The notes: generated by a model not told the origin, from the sequence alone. A stretch of 64,000 nucleotides of DNA from an uncultured bacterium (GCA_902797985.1 CADBUZ010000005.1:1-64000); one strand, 5' to 3'; shown: positions 18,451 to 28,615, counted from the first letter of the stretch. A program made the numbers and translations.

Positions 18451-19151
18451 TAATGCTCTTCTTGAACTGCCATTGTAATATAGGTTGAAGTAAGAAGTGC
18501 AAAAACGAGTGCTTGTATCAACGCTACAAACAACTCAAACAACATAAATGGTAAAGGTAGAAAACACGCTACCATACCAACGAATGTCGCAATCATAATT
18601 TCGCCTGCCAATATATTGGCAAAAAGCCGTAGTGCCAACGAAAACGGACGAACAAATAATTCTAAAGTATCTATCAGAGTGATTATTAAATCACCCATTG
18701 ACCATCCTTTGAAGAAATACTTACCTCCATTAACTTTTACACCATAATACATACAATATATAGCAACGACTATTGCCATTGCTGCCGTCATATTAATGTC
18801 ATTATTAGGAGATGCCAACTCTCCTTGCGCTAAATGAACAATCTTAAAAGGAATTTGTCCTACAAGATTGGCTGTCAAAATAAACATAAACAGTGTCAAT
18901 ATAAGGGGATTATGTTTTTTCGACTCATTTTCACCCATGCTTCCTGCTGTAATTGTCGAAAAATAATTAATTATCGACTCACCAACATATTGCAATTTCG
19001 TAGGAATAACCGAAGCATTCTTAATAATTAAAATTGCTCCAACAAGCAAAATCCCCATTGCAAGCCACATTGTCAATAGCGTATCAAAATTAACGCTTAT
19101 TGCATGTCCTGCAAATACCTTTGTTATAATCCAATGACTACTTTCACTCAT
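18450..19151 (-). CDS. atpB: ATP synthase F0 subunit a
   Basis: 233 residues from the ATG at 19151, which has a GAGAG element just upstream; an in-frame ATG at 19187 would add 12 residues without a ribosome binding site. Subunit a holds the two proton half-channels against the c-ring. The essential arginine is in helix FVRPFSLALRLFANILAGEIM, and the C-terminal helix LFVALIQALVFALLTSTYITMAV is also typical. It is the first gene of the cluster. No atpI-like gene precedes it; the divergent phosphohexomutase gene lies upstream. Confidence 0.95.
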   Translation of the reverse strand: MSESSHWIITKVFAGHAISVNFDTLLTMWLAMGILLVGAILIIKNASVIPTKLQYVGESIINYFSTITAGSMGENESKKHNPLILTLFMFILTANLVGQIPFKIVHLAQGELASPNNDINMTAAMAIVVAIYCMYYGVKVNGGKYFFKGWSMGDLIITLIDTLELFVRPFSLALRLFANILAGEIMIATFVGMVACFLPLPFMLFELFVALIQALVFALLTSTYITMAVQEEH

Positions 19152-19318
19152 AAAATTCTCTCTTTTATAATATGGAAATTTTAGCATATTTTAAAAGCTT
19201 GTGCAAGTTAGTTACTTTAGGCATTAAATACTTAACAATTAATGTCAAATATTTTCATTTAATTTACTAATCTCCTGTTTAATATATAATAATGTTTAGT
19301 GAACAGATAGGAGATGTT

Positions 19319-21580
19319 ATGGAAAGAAAAGCGAGTTGTAACCTCGAAAATGAATTATTTAAAAACGTTTTTGATAAAACACCGGATTATATAAAGAACA
19401 ATAAATTAATGGATTTTTCTAACGAAGGAGAATTTACCTTTAACCTAAAAAAAGAACACTTATATCCTTATGACGAAAAATCTAATCCCGAAGGATTAAA
19501 CTTGCTGGATTGGTTTTCAAATTATGCAAAAGAAGCAAAAGTTTCTACAGCCGGAATCAGAGGTCCGCAAAATATTTTATTTCCGCAAGATACCAGATTT
19601 CCTATCAATCTTGTAGGAATAGTATTGGCAACGTTAGCAAAAGCTCTCGTTGTAAAAGAAAAATATGAAGGAAAAGAAATTATTAAACTTGCAGGTAGTG
19701 AAGTTCGATACAATTCACAACTATATCTTGACGCAATTGCAAGAATACAGGCGGCTCAAGGAATAAAAACATTAACTCCGCAAGGACGAAAAACTATTCC
19801 TATCTGGTTGGCGTCTTTTTTAGCATTCAAACTTGATCTTGTTGGCGGTGAATATATAACCTCAAGCCATGGAATTTCTGTAAAGACTGCCACAAAAGAC
19901 TTAAATTCTCAAGGAAGCCAATATCTTCCTGAAGAATCTTTAGAGTTTGTCGATAAAATTCAAATGATTTTTGATAAAGTTGAAAAAGAAGGCAGCTACG
20001 AAATCAAAATAGCTTCCAAAGATAACGCACTTATTGACGAAGCTATAATGACAAAATTAGAAGATGGTATAAACCTATACGTAGACTACTTAAAAAATGG
20101 CGTTGCAGAAGATTTATCAAAACTAAAAACTATGCAAAACAAAATTGTTATAGAAAGTGTTGGAGGATGTGCATATAGAACGTTAAGCAAAGTTCTGGAT
20201 AAACTTAATTTGTCAGAAAAATTCACATGGAACAACACAGAAGAAGATCCGTTCTTCCATTCAATAGGTAAGTATGACACAGATCCTAAAGGAAACAAAA
20301 CCTTCTATGATTACTCAGTAGATGCTACTGTTGTAGCTAAAAGACAAAATGGTGAAAAATTCTTCCCTGTTATAGAATCAATTCACTACGAAGAAGTCCT
20401 TAAGAATTATCCTCTCGGGACAGCGGTATTAATTACTGATCCTGATCACGACAGATTAACAATATGTGAATTAGAAAGTGAAGGAAATATTCCAACATTA
20501 GAAGAAAACGGTGTATCTTATGTAAAACTTGGAAATGGCAGAATATTGACAGTGTTTACTGCAAATCAAGCATTTTTAATGTTAATGGACTACAGAATGA
20601 AACAACTTAAACACAGTCACAGATGGGAAAAACACCCAAGATTTATGATTAAGACAACCGCATCTGCACAATCATGGGATGAATGGGCAGCGGTAAATGG
20701 AATAAAAGTAGTCAATGTACCTGTCGGTTTCAAAGAAATTGCTAATATAATGAAAAAAGTTGAGCTTCAACTAAAAACATCTCCTGATAAATCAGTAAAA
20801 GTTGATGATGTATTCGGGAATTGCATTGATTTAGGGATACAACCACGTTTAATATTCGGCGGTGAAGAATCAGGCGGAATGATTATGGGCGCCGAAGATA
20901 CGGTGAAATCCTTAACAGGCAGAGAAGCTATTGCAATGAGAGAAAAAAGTGCTACAGAAGCTATTATTGTAGCATCATCTCTAATCGCTCAACTTGAGGA
21001 CGAAAATAAAACTCTATCTGAATACTTAATAGAAGTATTTGAAAAAAACAATATTATATCAAGATTTGATACAAGAGAAGATATTGCATACTACAACGAA
21101 TCTGAACCGGATATTGAAAAACTAAAATTAGCAAAAACCGAAGGTGAAAAGCAAAGAACTAAAAATGATTTATTCTTTTTATCGCTTGCAATAGGGATAG
21201 CTAAAAACAAACTCTCTCTTGATGATGCAATTTTAGTTCTAAATGATGCATTCCCGGGGTTGGATTTTGAAGATGTTAAAGATATCAAATTTGTCGGAGA
21301 CGGGACATATATCCAATTCAAAGACAAATATATTGAAATTCGTCCATCCGGAACAGATGCAAAAACAAAAGCTTATGGCGGTGGTAAATCATTAGAAGAA
21401 ATTTCTGAATACGCACGAATTTTAGGAAATTATTCAGGAGAAAGAACTGATTTACACAAACAATATGTTTCTGATGAATTTTACAATAATTCTAAAGATA
21501 TGGCTCTTGACGATTATTTAAAATTTGTAGAAAAAGATGCTAATAATGAAGTATTTGTAATCCCTGATTACAATTTCTAA
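19319..21580 (+). CDS. long phosphohexomutase (phosphoglucomutase/phosphomannomutase family)
   Basis: 753 residues from the ATG at 19319, which follows GGAG by 5 nt; an ATG at 19292 has no ribosome binding site. The alpha-D-phosphohexomutase signatures are present in order: STAGIRG near residue 76, a serine loop TSSHG at 181-185 (usually TASHNP), the metal-binding DPDHDR at 374-379, the sugar-binding GGEESGG at 514-520 and the phosphate-binding RPSGTDAKTKAYGGG near 675. The catalytic Ser-His pair is kept but the following Asn-Pro is lost. Members of the common types have about 450-600 residues, so there are about 150-200 extra, mainly around 190-290 and 390-500. The substrate could be glucose or mannose phosphate. 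Confidence 0.85.
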   Translation: MERKASCNLENELFKNVFDKTPDYIKNNKLMDFSNEGEFTFNLKKEHLYPYDEKSNPEGLNLLDWFSNYAKEAKVSTAGIRGPQNILFPQDTRFPINLVGIVLATLAKALVVKEKYEGKEIIKLAGSEVRYNSQLYLDAIARIQAAQGIKTLTPQGRKTIPIWLASFLAFKLDLVGGEYITSSHGISVKTATKDLNSQGSQYLPEESLEFVDKIQMIFDKVEKEGSYEIKIASKDNALIDEAIMTKLEDGINLYVDYLKNGVAEDLSKLKTMQNKIVIESVGGCAYRTLSKVLDKLNLSEKFTWNNTEEDPFFHSIGKYDTDPKGNKTFYDYSVDATVVAKRQNGEKFFPVIESIHYEEVLKNYPLGTAVLITDPDHDRLTICELESEGNIPTLEENGVSYVKLGNGRILTVFTANQAFLMLMDYRMKQLKHSHRWEKHPRFMIKTTASAQSWDEWAAVNGIKVVNVPVGFKEIANIMKKVELQLKTSPDKSVKVDDVFGNCIDLGIQPRLIFGGEESGGMIMGAEDTVKSLTGREAIAMREKSATEAIIVASSLIAQLEDENKTLSEYLIEVFEKNNIISRFDTREDIAYYNESEPDIEKLKLAKTEGEKQRTKNDLFFLSLAIGIAKNKLSLDDAILVLNDAFPGLDFEDVKDIKFVGDGTYIQFKDKYIEIRPSGTDAKTKAYGGGKSLEEISEYARILGNYSGERTDLHKQYVSDEFYNNSKDMALDDYLKFVEKDANNEVFVIPDYNF

Positions 21581-21599
21581 AAAAAGAAAAGATAATAAA

Positions 21600-22097
21600 A
21601 TGACAAATAAAAAAGAGAAAATAGCAATATACGCAGGCAGTTTTGATCCCATTACATTAGGACATATTGACGTACTTAAAAACGGAGCAAAAATGTTTGA
21701 TAAAGTAATTATTGCTGTTGCAGACAATCCTAACAAAAAATGCATGTTCTCTGTTGAGAAAAGAATAAAGTTTATTAAAAACAGCATCAAAGATATTCCT
21801 AATGCAGAAGTTGACAGTTTCAAAGGACTAACTGTCGAATATGCAAAAAAGAAAAATGCAGATATACTATTAAGAGGTTTGAGAACTACAGCTGATTTTG
21901 AATTTGAAACACAGCTTTCTCAAAATAATCGTGCAATTTGTGAAGATATAAAAACGGTTTTTCTAATAACAAAACCTGAATATAGTTTTATATCTTCAAG
22001 TGCCGTAAAAGAAATACTCATAAACAAAGGGGATATTTCAAAATTTGTACCAAAAGGTGCATATGACCTTATACAAAATCAAAATCAAAAAGGATAG
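21600..22097 (+). CDS. coaD: phosphopantetheine adenylyltransferase
   Basis: 165 residues, the usual length. It catalyses the penultimate step of coenzyme A synthesis, adenylating 4'-phosphopantetheine. The nucleotidyltransferase motif is YAGSFDPITLGHID (T/HxGH), and further markers are NPNKKCMFS, LLRGLRTTADFEFE and the late FISSSAVKEIL. It lies 19 nt after the mutase gene and 2 nt before the next, so it belongs to a four-gene plus-strand operon. Confidence 0.96.
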   Translation: MTNKKEKIAIYAGSFDPITLGHIDVLKNGAKMFDKVIIAVADNPNKKCMFSVEKRIKFIKNSIKDIPNAEVDSFKGLTVEYAKKKNADILLRGLRTTADFEFETQLSQNNRAICEDIKTVFLITKPEYSFISSSAVKEILINKGDISKFVPKGAYDLIQNQNQKG

Positions 22098-22099
22098 TC

Positions 22100-22333
22100 A
22101 TGCCTGCAACAATAAATATATTAGAAATTATAGAATTAAAGAAAACATTAGATGAAAAATTTGATATAAAAATGCACATACATGATGCATGTGGAGGTCA
22201 ATATTTTTCAACGGATAATTTAAATCCTGCAGGAAAAGAATATATCATTGATTATTTTAAAAACAAAAACTATCAAGTAATCTTCACATCTAACGATACT
22301 GAATTTTATTTAGAGGATATTAGAACATGTTAA
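22100..22333 (+). CDS. RDAC-type small conserved protein
   Basis: 77 residues. The segment KMHIHDACGGQYF matches small bacterial proteins annotated as 'RDAC family', which share an HDACGGQ-like core and are of unknown function. A single Cys sits in that core and another at the extreme C-terminus (RTC). The fold is likely alpha/beta with no signal or membrane segment. Its 3' end overlaps the start of the tcdA-like gene by 7 bp, so translational coupling is likely. Confidence 0.65.
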   Translation: MPATINILEIIELKKTLDEKFDIKMHIHDACGGQYFSTDNLNPAGKEYIIDYFKNKNYQVIFTSNDTEFYLEDIRTC

Positions 22334-23046
22334 ACCAATTTTCCAGAACAGAATTATTAATAGGAAAAGACTCAATAGAAAAACTTAAAAATTCACGAGT
22401 TGCTGTATTTGGAATAGGCGGAGTTGGCGGATATGTTGTCGAAGCCTTAATTAGAAGCGGGCTTGGAAAGATTGATATTATAGATAATGATAAAGTATGT
22501 ATAACAAATCTAAACAGACAATTGATAGCAACAAGAAATACAGTTGGAAAATATAAAGTAGATGTAGCGGAAGAACGTATTCTTGATATAAATCCTGATG
22601 TTCAAGTAAAAAAATACCAAACCTTCTACACCCCTGAAACAGCAAATGAATTCGATTTTAGCAATTATGATTATGTAGTTGATGCTATTGATACTGTTGT
22701 AGGCAAAATATCACTTGTTGAAAAGTGCAAAGAATACAATGTTCCTATAATATGCGCAATGGGTGCAGGAAACAAAATGGATCCAACAAAGTTTGAAGTT
22801 GCAGACATATCAAAAACGTCTGTATGTCCGCTCGCTAAGGTAATACGACAAGAACTCAGAAAACGGAAAATAAAAAAAGTAAAAGTAGTATATTCTAAAG
22901 AAATCCCGATAAAACCTAATATATCAACTGAAAACACTATCAAACATCAAATCCCCGGAAGCAATGCTTTTGTACCTTCTGTTGTCGGTTTAATTATTGC
23001 AGGTGAAGTCATAAAAGATTTAATAGGATACAATACAAAAAGTTAG
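22327..23046 (+). CDS. tcdA: tRNA threonylcarbamoyladenosine dehydratase (E1-like, ThiF family)
   Basis: 239 residues. TcdA uses ATP to cyclise t6A37 of tRNA to ct6A. The ThiF/MoeB/E1 fold is shown by RTELLIG at the N-terminus, the nucleotide loop VFGIGGVGGYVVEALIRSG, the conserved arginine in NLNRQL, and DAIDTVVGKISLVEKC. The late PGSNAFVPSVVGLIIAGEVI is characteristic of TcdA rather than ThiF or MoeB. The expected CxxC zinc motifs of MoeB are absent. It closes the operon that begins with the mutase gene. Confidence 0.87.
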   Translation: MLNQFSRTELLIGKDSIEKLKNSRVAVFGIGGVGGYVVEALIRSGLGKIDIIDNDKVCITNLNRQLIATRNTVGKYKVDVAEERILDINPDVQVKKYQTFYTPETANEFDFSNYDYVVDAIDTVVGKISLVEKCKEYNVPIICAMGAGNKMDPTKFEVADISKTSVCPLAKVIRQELRKRKIKKVKVVYSKEIPIKPNISTENTIKHQIPGSNAFVPSVVGLIIAGEVIKDLIGYNTKS

Positions 23047-23047
23047 A

Positions 23048-23078
23048 GTCTGATTACTAAAGAGATAACCAGACTCCG
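23048..23078 (+). terminator. possible weak terminator after tcdA
   Basis: GAGTCTG and CAGACTC form a 7-bp stem with a 17-nt loop directly after the tcdA stop, followed by CGTCCTTTTGTTG, which is only a modest T-rich tract. A Rho-independent function is uncertain. Confidence 0.35.
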
Positions 23079-23101
23079 TCCTTTTGTTGTTATTGTTAAA
23101 T

Positions 23102-23620
23102 TTATATTCCAAGCATATATCTTGCATTTGCAGCTTGCGCTGTCATAGCATTATATAAACTTGTATTAGATGTAGAAACATCATTATATTGGGATGTTAA
23201 CCTGGCAAGTTGAACTTGATATGATTGTGCTCTTTGAAGAGCTTGAGGATCATTCGCAGAACGGTTTATTAAATCAGAAATTGCTGAAGATATAGCTGCT
23301 GTAATATCTTCAAATGTATCATTAGATGAAATGCTTACACCTAACTGTTCAGCTAATGATTTCGCTTCAGAAATCAAGGATGACTCAGAATTATTAGAAG
23401 AATTTTGTTCAACTTTTTGTTCAGGTTGAGCTGTATATACTTCAAAACTTTTTTCAGATTGTCTTGCGGCAATCAATGATAATGCTTGCGTTTCAGAAGA
23501 AACCAATGTCGGATCAATTCCTAATGATTCAAGTTTTCTTCTTGTTGATGCAGAAATATTTGATTTATTCTGAACACTTGAATTGCCATTTGATATATTT
23601 ATTGAATTTAATAATGACAT
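23102..23620 (-). CDS. hypothetical protein with an 'RRKLESLGIDPT' motif
   Basis: 172 residues without a signal peptide, rich in Ser, Asn, Gln and Ala. A conserved-looking element (STRRKLESLGIDPTLV) at about residues 24-40 resembles IRRLQSLGVTPT in the 144-residue protein at 34383-34817. The C-terminus is strongly helical and ends ARYMLGI, echoing IRLGLIA there. A Ser/Asn-rich linker separates the two halves. AAGAAGG precedes the ATG. It is a monocistronic gene and a likely lineage-specific protein of unknown function. Confidence 0.6.
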   Translation of the reverse strand: MSLLNSINISNGNSSVQNKSNISASTRRKLESLGIDPTLVSSETQALSLIAARQSEKSFEVYTAQPEQKVEQNSSNNSESSLISEAKSLAEQLGVSISSNDTFEDITAAISSAISDLINRSANDPQALQRAQSYQVQLARLTSQYNDVSTSNTSLYNAMTAQAANARYMLGI

Positions 23621-23725
23621 TAGTAACCTTCTTTCATGATTTTTTATAATGATAATTTTCTAAAAATCAATATTAATCATGCTTTACGGCAAATTTAATT
23701 AATATTTAAACGATTTTGCAAAAAA

Positions 23726-23741
23726 TCCTCCATATGGAGGA
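23726..23741. repeat. 16-bp perfect palindrome
   Basis: TCCTCCATATGGAGGA is fully self-complementary. It lies between a terminator and the 172-residue gene, about 105 nt before that gene's ATG on the minus strand. As a palindrome without a loop it could be an operator for a dimeric repressor. Confidence 0.45.
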
Positions 23742-23772
23742 AATAAAATATTATCATATTAATTTCAAAAAC

Positions 23773-23807
23773 AAAAAGAGGATTTATTAAACATAAATCC
23801 TCTTTTT
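23773..23807 (-). terminator. strong bidirectional terminator after the DUF561 gene
   Basis: AAAAAGAGGATTTAT and ATAAATCCTCTTTTT form a 15-bp stem with a 5-nt loop; a T-run follows in both directions. It lies 17 nt after the stop of the DUF561 gene. Confidence 0.9.
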
Positions 23808-23824
23808 TATATAAGTTTATTTTA

Positions 23825-24583
23825 TTAAACTAATTCATGTACTCTGTTTACATTTCTTGAAGCAATTTCAACTAATGATTTAGAAACAGCAATCATAGAA
23901 ATTTCAGAGTCTAATTTATTAACACAAGAACCACAACCTATAGCCCAAGCACCTGAAGCAAAAGCTAATGATGCTGTTGTAGGGTTAATTCCTGTTGCTG
24001 TCATAATAGGAATTTCAACATTTCTTGAAAGTTCAATAGTATTAGAAATTGTTAACTCAGCTCTTTCAACTAAACCTCTAACACCTGAAGGGATTGATTC
24101 AGAAGAATAATGACCTTCTGTTTGAATTAAGTCAATACCCATAGATTCTAATTCTCTTGCCATAGAAATTTGTTCAGAAATATCTATACTTCCTGGAATT
24201 GTAACGCAGAAGAAAACATCTTCTTTGTTGATTAAACTTAATGTTTCACGAACTAAATCCATAACTTGGCTAGCTGACATTGAAACACCATTTTTATATA
24301 ATGCATCAAAATTACCCAATTCAATAGCATCAGCGCCTAGTGCAATTGCCATTGCAAGTTCTTGCGGTTTAATAGAAGAAACGAAGATAGGCATATCTGT
24401 CATACTTCTAACCATTGAAACAATTTCTCTATCAGCACAAATATCAACTGCAGATGCACCGGATTGTTCTGCTGCTATAACAACATTTCTAACTCTGTCT
24501 GCATCAAAATTATCAATACCTGCAATAATTTTTACTGCTCTTTTTTCACTTAATGCTTGTTTGAATGAGTCTATTCTTGACAT
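23825..24583 (-). CDS. DUF561/Ycf23 family protein
   Basis: 252 residues. The TIM-barrel-like family known as Ycf23 in plastid genomes and DUF561 in cyanobacteria. It is recognised by KIIAGIDNFDADRVRNVVIAA (residues 18-38), GASAVDICAD, the VSSIKPQELAMAIALGADAIELGNFD region and the late IMTATGINPTTASLAFASGAWAIGCGSCVN with the paired Cys. Its biochemical role is not established. Its presence supports a cyanobacterial-line origin. The ATG has GGAGAAA 6 nt upstream. It is transcribed alone, with a terminator behind it. Confidence 0.83.
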   Translation of the reverse strand: MSRIDSFKQALSEKRAVKIIAGIDNFDADRVRNVVIAAEQSGASAVDICADREIVSMVRSMTDMPIFVSSIKPQELAMAIALGADAIELGNFDALYKNGVSMSASQVMDLVRETLSLINKEDVFFCVTIPGSIDISEQISMARELESMGIDLIQTEGHYSSESIPSGVRGLVERAELTISNTIELSRNVEIPIMTATGINPTTASLAFASGAWAIGCGSCVNKLDSEISMIAVSKSLVEIASRNVNRVHELV

Positions 24584-24750
24584 GTAATTTCTCCTTTTAT
24601 AAATAATTTTACTTACTTTACGACTACAATTATAAATTAAAATCGTAATATTTACAATATGGGATAAGTGAAAGAGTAAATAGAATGATTTGTAAAAAAA
24701 ATAAATAGTTAATAGTTAATGGTGTACAAAATATTGAAAGAGGGCTACAA

Positions 24751-25389
24751 ATGAAGAAACTAACAATAATTTTAGCATTGCTTTTATTTACTCTAATTCC
24801 TGCATTTGCATATGATAGAGATGAAATAACAAATATCAGTGTTTATGAAAAAATCAATCCTGCAATTGTAGCAATTGACGCTAAAATAATTAACGGTACA
24901 TCAAGCGGCTCAGGTTGTATTATAAATTCAAAAGGCATGATTTTAACAAGTTCACACGTTATATCAAATAGCGATGACATTACAGTTACTACCTCAAGTG
25001 GTGAAACATATAAAGCAAAAGTAATTAAAAAACTAGGTTCTGATAACGATTTAACAATTTTAAAAATAGAAAACAAACACCCGTTAAAAACCATAACGAT
25101 GGGGAACTCCTCAGAAATTAAAGTAGGACAAAAAGTACTCGCAATTGGCAATCCATTCGGATTTAAAGGAACATTAACACAGGGAATTGTATCAAGAATA
25201 GATAGAAAAAGAAACAAAATTCAAACAGATGCTGCAATAAATCCCGGTTCATCAGGCGGACCTTTACTTAATACATCAGGAGAAGTTATTGGGATAAATC
25301 AAGCTATATACAATCCTGATAATAACACTTCAAATATAGGTATTGGCTTTGCAATTCCAATAAATGAAGCAAAACAGGCTATTAAATAA
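24751..25389 (+). CDS. small trypsin-like (HtrA/DegP type) periplasmic protease without PDZ
   Basis: 212 residues. A signal peptide (MKKLTIILALLLFTLIPAFA, cleavage after residue 20) precedes an S1C protease domain. The catalytic triad is visible: His69 (TSSHVI), Asp100 (SDNDLTILK) and Ser168 (NPGSSGGPL). The oxyanion-hole glycines and the GNPFGFKGTLTQGIVS loop are normal. The protein ends just after GIGFAIPINEAKQAI, where DegP-like proteins carry one or two PDZ domains, so it is protease-only. Periplasmic protein quality control is likely. The convergent pflA gene ends only 4 nt away. Confidence 0.85.
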   Translation: MKKLTIILALLLFTLIPAFAYDRDEITNISVYEKINPAIVAIDAKIINGTSSGSGCIINSKGMILTSSHVISNSDDITVTTSSGETYKAKVIKKLGSDNDLTILKIENKHPLKTITMGNSSEIKVGQKVLAIGNPFGFKGTLTQGIVSRIDRKRNKIQTDAAINPGSSGGPLLNTSGEVIGINQAIYNPDNNTSNIGIGFAIPINEAKQAIK

Positions 25390-25393
25390 ATTT

Positions 25394-26167
25394 TTACACC
25401 GTATCGAATCCGTTCTTGATAAAAAGTTCTCTTATTTTGTTTACTTCGTCCTTTTCCGGAATGCGAGTTTTTAACCTGTATGGAATCCCTAACTTTTTAT
25501 ACTTTTCTTTTCCCATTTCATGATATGGTAAAAGTTCAACCTTTTCTATATTATAATTTTTTAAAAATTTTATTAAACTATCAATATACTCATCATCCAT
25601 TGTCCAATTTGGAGTCAAAACTTGTCTTATCCATATGGGCTTTTTATTATTTATAAAATTTAAAAAATTAAGCACTTTATCATTTGGTTTACCTGTTAAA
25701 AGTTTGTGTTTATCCGCATCTAAATGTTTTATATCAAGTAAAAACAAATCTGTATATTCAAGCAACTCTTTTAAGTCATCCGTAATATCTACATACCCGC
25801 AAGTATCAATTGCTGTATGTATGTGATATTGCTTCAATTCTTTGTAAAACTCTTTTAAAAACTTTATTTGTAATAAAGGTTCTCCCCCGGATACAGTAAC
25901 CCCACCATTAGAAGCTTTATAAAATAACTGATATTTTAAAACATCCTCAACTAACGATTCAACAGATTTTTTATTTAAAAAACCTACTTTATTCTGCTCT
26001 ACATCTCTTGTTGATGAAAAATTTCCTATAGTATTCCAAGTGTCAGGGTTATGACAAAACAAGCAACGAAAAGGACACCCCTGTAAAAACAAAACATACC
26101 TAATTCCGGGGCCATCTAAAGTTCCCATTGTTTGAATTGAGTGTATTGTCGCAAAATTATTACTCAA
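25394..26167 (-). CDS. pflA: pyruvate formate-lyase activating enzyme
   Basis: 257 residues. A radical SAM enzyme that places the glycyl radical on PflB. The 4Fe-4S cluster motif CPFRCLFCHNPDTW (CxxxCxxC) follows the IHSIQTMGTLDGPGIRYV opening, which matches the E. coli enzyme closely; GGEPLLQ and DTCGYVDI follow. The start codon is TTG at 26167, since the next ATG is inside the conserved region. It lies 19 nt after pflB. Confidence 0.95.
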   Translation of the reverse strand: MSNNFATIHSIQTMGTLDGPGIRYVLFLQGCPFRCLFCHNPDTWNTIGNFSSTRDVEQNKVGFLNKKSVESLVEDVLKYQLFYKASNGGVTVSGGEPLLQIKFLKEFYKELKQYHIHTAIDTCGYVDITDDLKELLEYTDLFLLDIKHLDADKHKLLTGKPNDKVLNFLNFINNKKPIWIRQVLTPNWTMDDEYIDSLIKFLKNYNIEKVELLPYHEMGKEKYKKLGIPYRLKTRIPEKDEVNKIRELFIKNGFDTV

Positions 26168-26186
26168 TTTTCCACTTTCCGTTTGA

Positions 26187-28415
26187 CTATATCTTTTCGT
26201 GGAATGTACGACTAATTACGTCTAACTGTTGTTCTCTTGTTAATTTTACAAAATTAACAGCATAACCACTAACACGGATAGTTAATTGAGGATAATGTTC
26301 CGGATGCGCCATAGCATCTTCAAGAGTTTCTCTATCAAGAACGTTAACATTTAAATGTTGAGCCATATTGCCAAAATAACCATCCATCAATCCAACAAGA
26401 TTATATATCTTTTCGCTACTTGTTTTTCCTAACGTATCAGGCAATATACTAAACGTATTGGAAATACCATCTTTTGCATTTTTAAATGGAAGTTTTGCAA
26501 CAGAACATAAAGAAGCTAAAGCACCTTTATCATCTCTACCATTAAATGGATTTGCCCCCGGAGAGAATGGTACACCGGCTAAACGTCCATCAGGTGTATC
26601 CCCTGTTTTCTTACCATAGACAACATTACTTGTAATTGTTAATATAGACTGCGTAGGAATTGCATTTCTATAGGTTTCGTATTGTTCTATCTTAGACATG
26701 AATCTATTAACTAAATCAACCCCTATAGAATCAACTCTATCATCATTATTACCATATTTAGGATAATCACCTTCTATATCAAAGTGTTTAGCAATTCCAT
26801 CTTCGTCACGAATTGGTCTAACTTTTGCATATTTAATTGCAGATAATGAATCGACAACGACACTAAATCCTGCAATACCGCAACCTAATTTACGAACAGG
26901 ATTAGAATCCATTAGCGCAAGCTGTGCTTTTTCATAATTGTATTTATCATGCATATAGTGAATAATATTCAAAGCACTAACGTATGTCTTAGCTAGCCAA
27001 TCCATTACTTTATCAAATTTTTCCATAACTCTGTCATAGTCAAGAATTTCATCAGTAATTGGTTCAAATTCAGCAACTTGATCACCTGTTCTTTCATCAA
27101 CACCACCGTTGATTGTGTATAACAAAGCTTTCGCTAAATTTGCTCTTGCTCCAAAGAATTGCATTTCTTTTCCGATTATCAAAGGTGATACACAACATGC
27201 AATTGCATAATCATCCCCGAAATAATCCCTCATCAAATCGTCATTTTCATATTGTACAGCACTGGTTTGAATACTAACTTTTGCACAATATTCTTTAAAT
27301 CCTCTTGGTAAGTTATTACTCCAAAGAACTGTCATATTTGGTTCAGGAGCAGGACCAAGATTTATAAGCGTTTGAAGCATACGATAAGAATTCTTAGTAA
27401 CAAGAGTGCTTCCGTCTAATGCCATACCGCCAATACTTTCAGTAGTCCAAACAGGATCTCCGCTAAATAATTCATTATATTCAGGCGTTCTCAAGAAACG
27501 AACCATTCTTAATTTAATTACGAAATCGTCCATGATTTCTTGAGCTTGCACTTCTGTGATTTTTCCTGCTGCTAAATCTCTTTCTGAATAGATATCTAAG
27601 AAAGATGATACTCTACCTAGTGACATTGCTGCGCCATTTTGATCTTTAATAGCTGCTAAATATCCAAAATATGTAAATTGAACAGCCTCTTTAAAGCTTT
27701 GAGCAGGTTTGCTAATATCGACATCATAAGACATTGCCATAGTTTTAATATCTTTTAATGCTCTTATTTGTTCGCTAAGTTCTTCTCTTGCTCTGATAGT
27801 TTCTTCGTTCATTACTTTATCATCAAGACGAGCCTTATCTTCTATTTTTTCTTGAATAAGCCTATCCATACCATATAAAGCAATTCTTCTATAGTCACCT
27901 ATAATTCTTCCTCTGCCGTATGCGTCAGGAAGACCTGTTAAAATAGCAGAATGCCTGCATCTTCTAATTTCGTCGGTATAAACATCAAAGACTCCATCAT
28001 TATGAGTTTTTCTGTATTTTGTGTAGATTGTTTTAAGCTCTTCGTCAACCGGTAAACCATATGCTTTACAAGAGGCTTCTACCATTCTATATCCGCCATT
28101 TGGCATTATAGCTCTTTTTAATGGCGCATCTGTTTGTAAACCAACAATTATTTCGTTATATTTATCAATATATCCCGGTTTGTGAGATGTAATTGAAGAA
28201 GGAGTAGATGTATCCGCATCTAACACCCCTGCTAAACGTTCTTCTTTCATCAATTCACTAACTTTAGCCCAGATTTTAAGAGTTCTTTCTGTAGGACCAC
28301 ACACAAAACTGTCATCTCCATAATATGGAGTTACATTTTCTTTGATGAATTTTGATACATTTATATCATTTTCGCCATAACCATATGATGTCTCTTTTAT
28401 TACTTGTGAAACCAT
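26187..28415 (-). CDS. pflB: pyruvate formate-lyase (formate C-acetyltransferase)
   Basis: 742 residues, close to the 760 of E. coli. It cleaves pyruvate with CoA to acetyl-CoA and formate under anaerobic conditions. The catalytic adjacent cysteines are in [11 protein letters not shown], and the glycyl-radical loop near the C-terminus is RVSGYAVNF. The PFL N-terminal domain elements are complete. It forms an operon with pflA downstream, so the organism ferments pyruvate to formate. The promoter is described separately. Confidence 0.97.
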   Translation of the reverse strand: MVSQVIKETSYGYGENDINVSKFIKENVTPYYGDDSFVCGPTERTLKIWAKVSELMKEERLAGVLDADTSTPSSITSHKPGYIDKYNEIIVGLQTDAPLKRAIMPNGGYRMVEASCKAYGLPVDEELKTIYTKYRKTHNDGVFDVYTDEIRRCRHSAILTGLPDAYGRGRIIGDYRRIALYGMDRLIQEKIEDKARLDDKVMNEETIRAREELSEQIRALKDIKTMAMSYDVDISKPAQSFKEAVQFTYFGYLAAIKDQNGAAMSLGRVSSFLDIYSERDLAAGKITEVQAQEIMDDFVIKLRMVRFLRTPEYNELFSGDPVWTTESIGGMALDGSTLVTKNSYRMLQTLINLGPAPEPNMTVLWSNNLPRGFKEYCAKVSIQTSAVQYENDDLMRDYFGDDYAIACCVSPLIIGKEMQFFGARANLAKALLYTINGGVDERTGDQVAEFEPITDEILDYDRVMEKFDKVMDWLAKTYVSALNIIHYMHDKYNYEKAQLALMDSNPVRKLGCGIAGFSVVVDSLSAIKYAKVRPIRDEDGIAKHFDIEGDYPKYGNNDDRVDSIGVDLVNRFMSKIEQYETYRNAIPTQSILTITSNVVYGKKTGDTPDGRLAGVPFSPGANPFNGRDDKGALASLCSVAKLPFKNAKDGISNTFSILPDTLGKTSSEKIYNLVGLMDGYFGNMAQHLNVNVLDRETLEDAMAHPEHYPQLTIRVSGYAVNFVKLTREQQLDVISRTFHEKI

Positions 28416-28478
28416 TTCTACCCAAATCTCCCAGTCTTTTTTGTAATTGTTGATTTTTATGTATACCTAATCTAAACT

Positions 28479-28507
28479 ATTTTATCACATTGTATTTATA
28501 ATGTAAA
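28479..28507 (-). promoter_or_regulatory. sigma-70-type promoter of pflBA
   Basis: On the minus strand, TTTACA (28502-28507) and TAAAAT (28479-28484) are separated by 17 nt, and a TGTGA extension precedes the -10. Transcription would start about 57 nt before the pflB ATG. It is the best complete promoter found in the window. Confidence 0.7.
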
Positions 28508-28615
28508 ATAAAATCATACATTTAGAGGAGAAATGTTAAGAAAATTTCATGTAACTTCTGAAGTTCAATAACCAATGAATTTTATAGGTTAACAAGCCTT
28601 CAAACTCAAATATAG

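Noticed and set aside
28534-28572. A 12-codon frame after GAGGAG on the plus strand upstream of pflB
   Set aside because: Too short to support as a gene, and the Shine-Dalgarno is too close to the ATG. It lies in the pflB upstream region.
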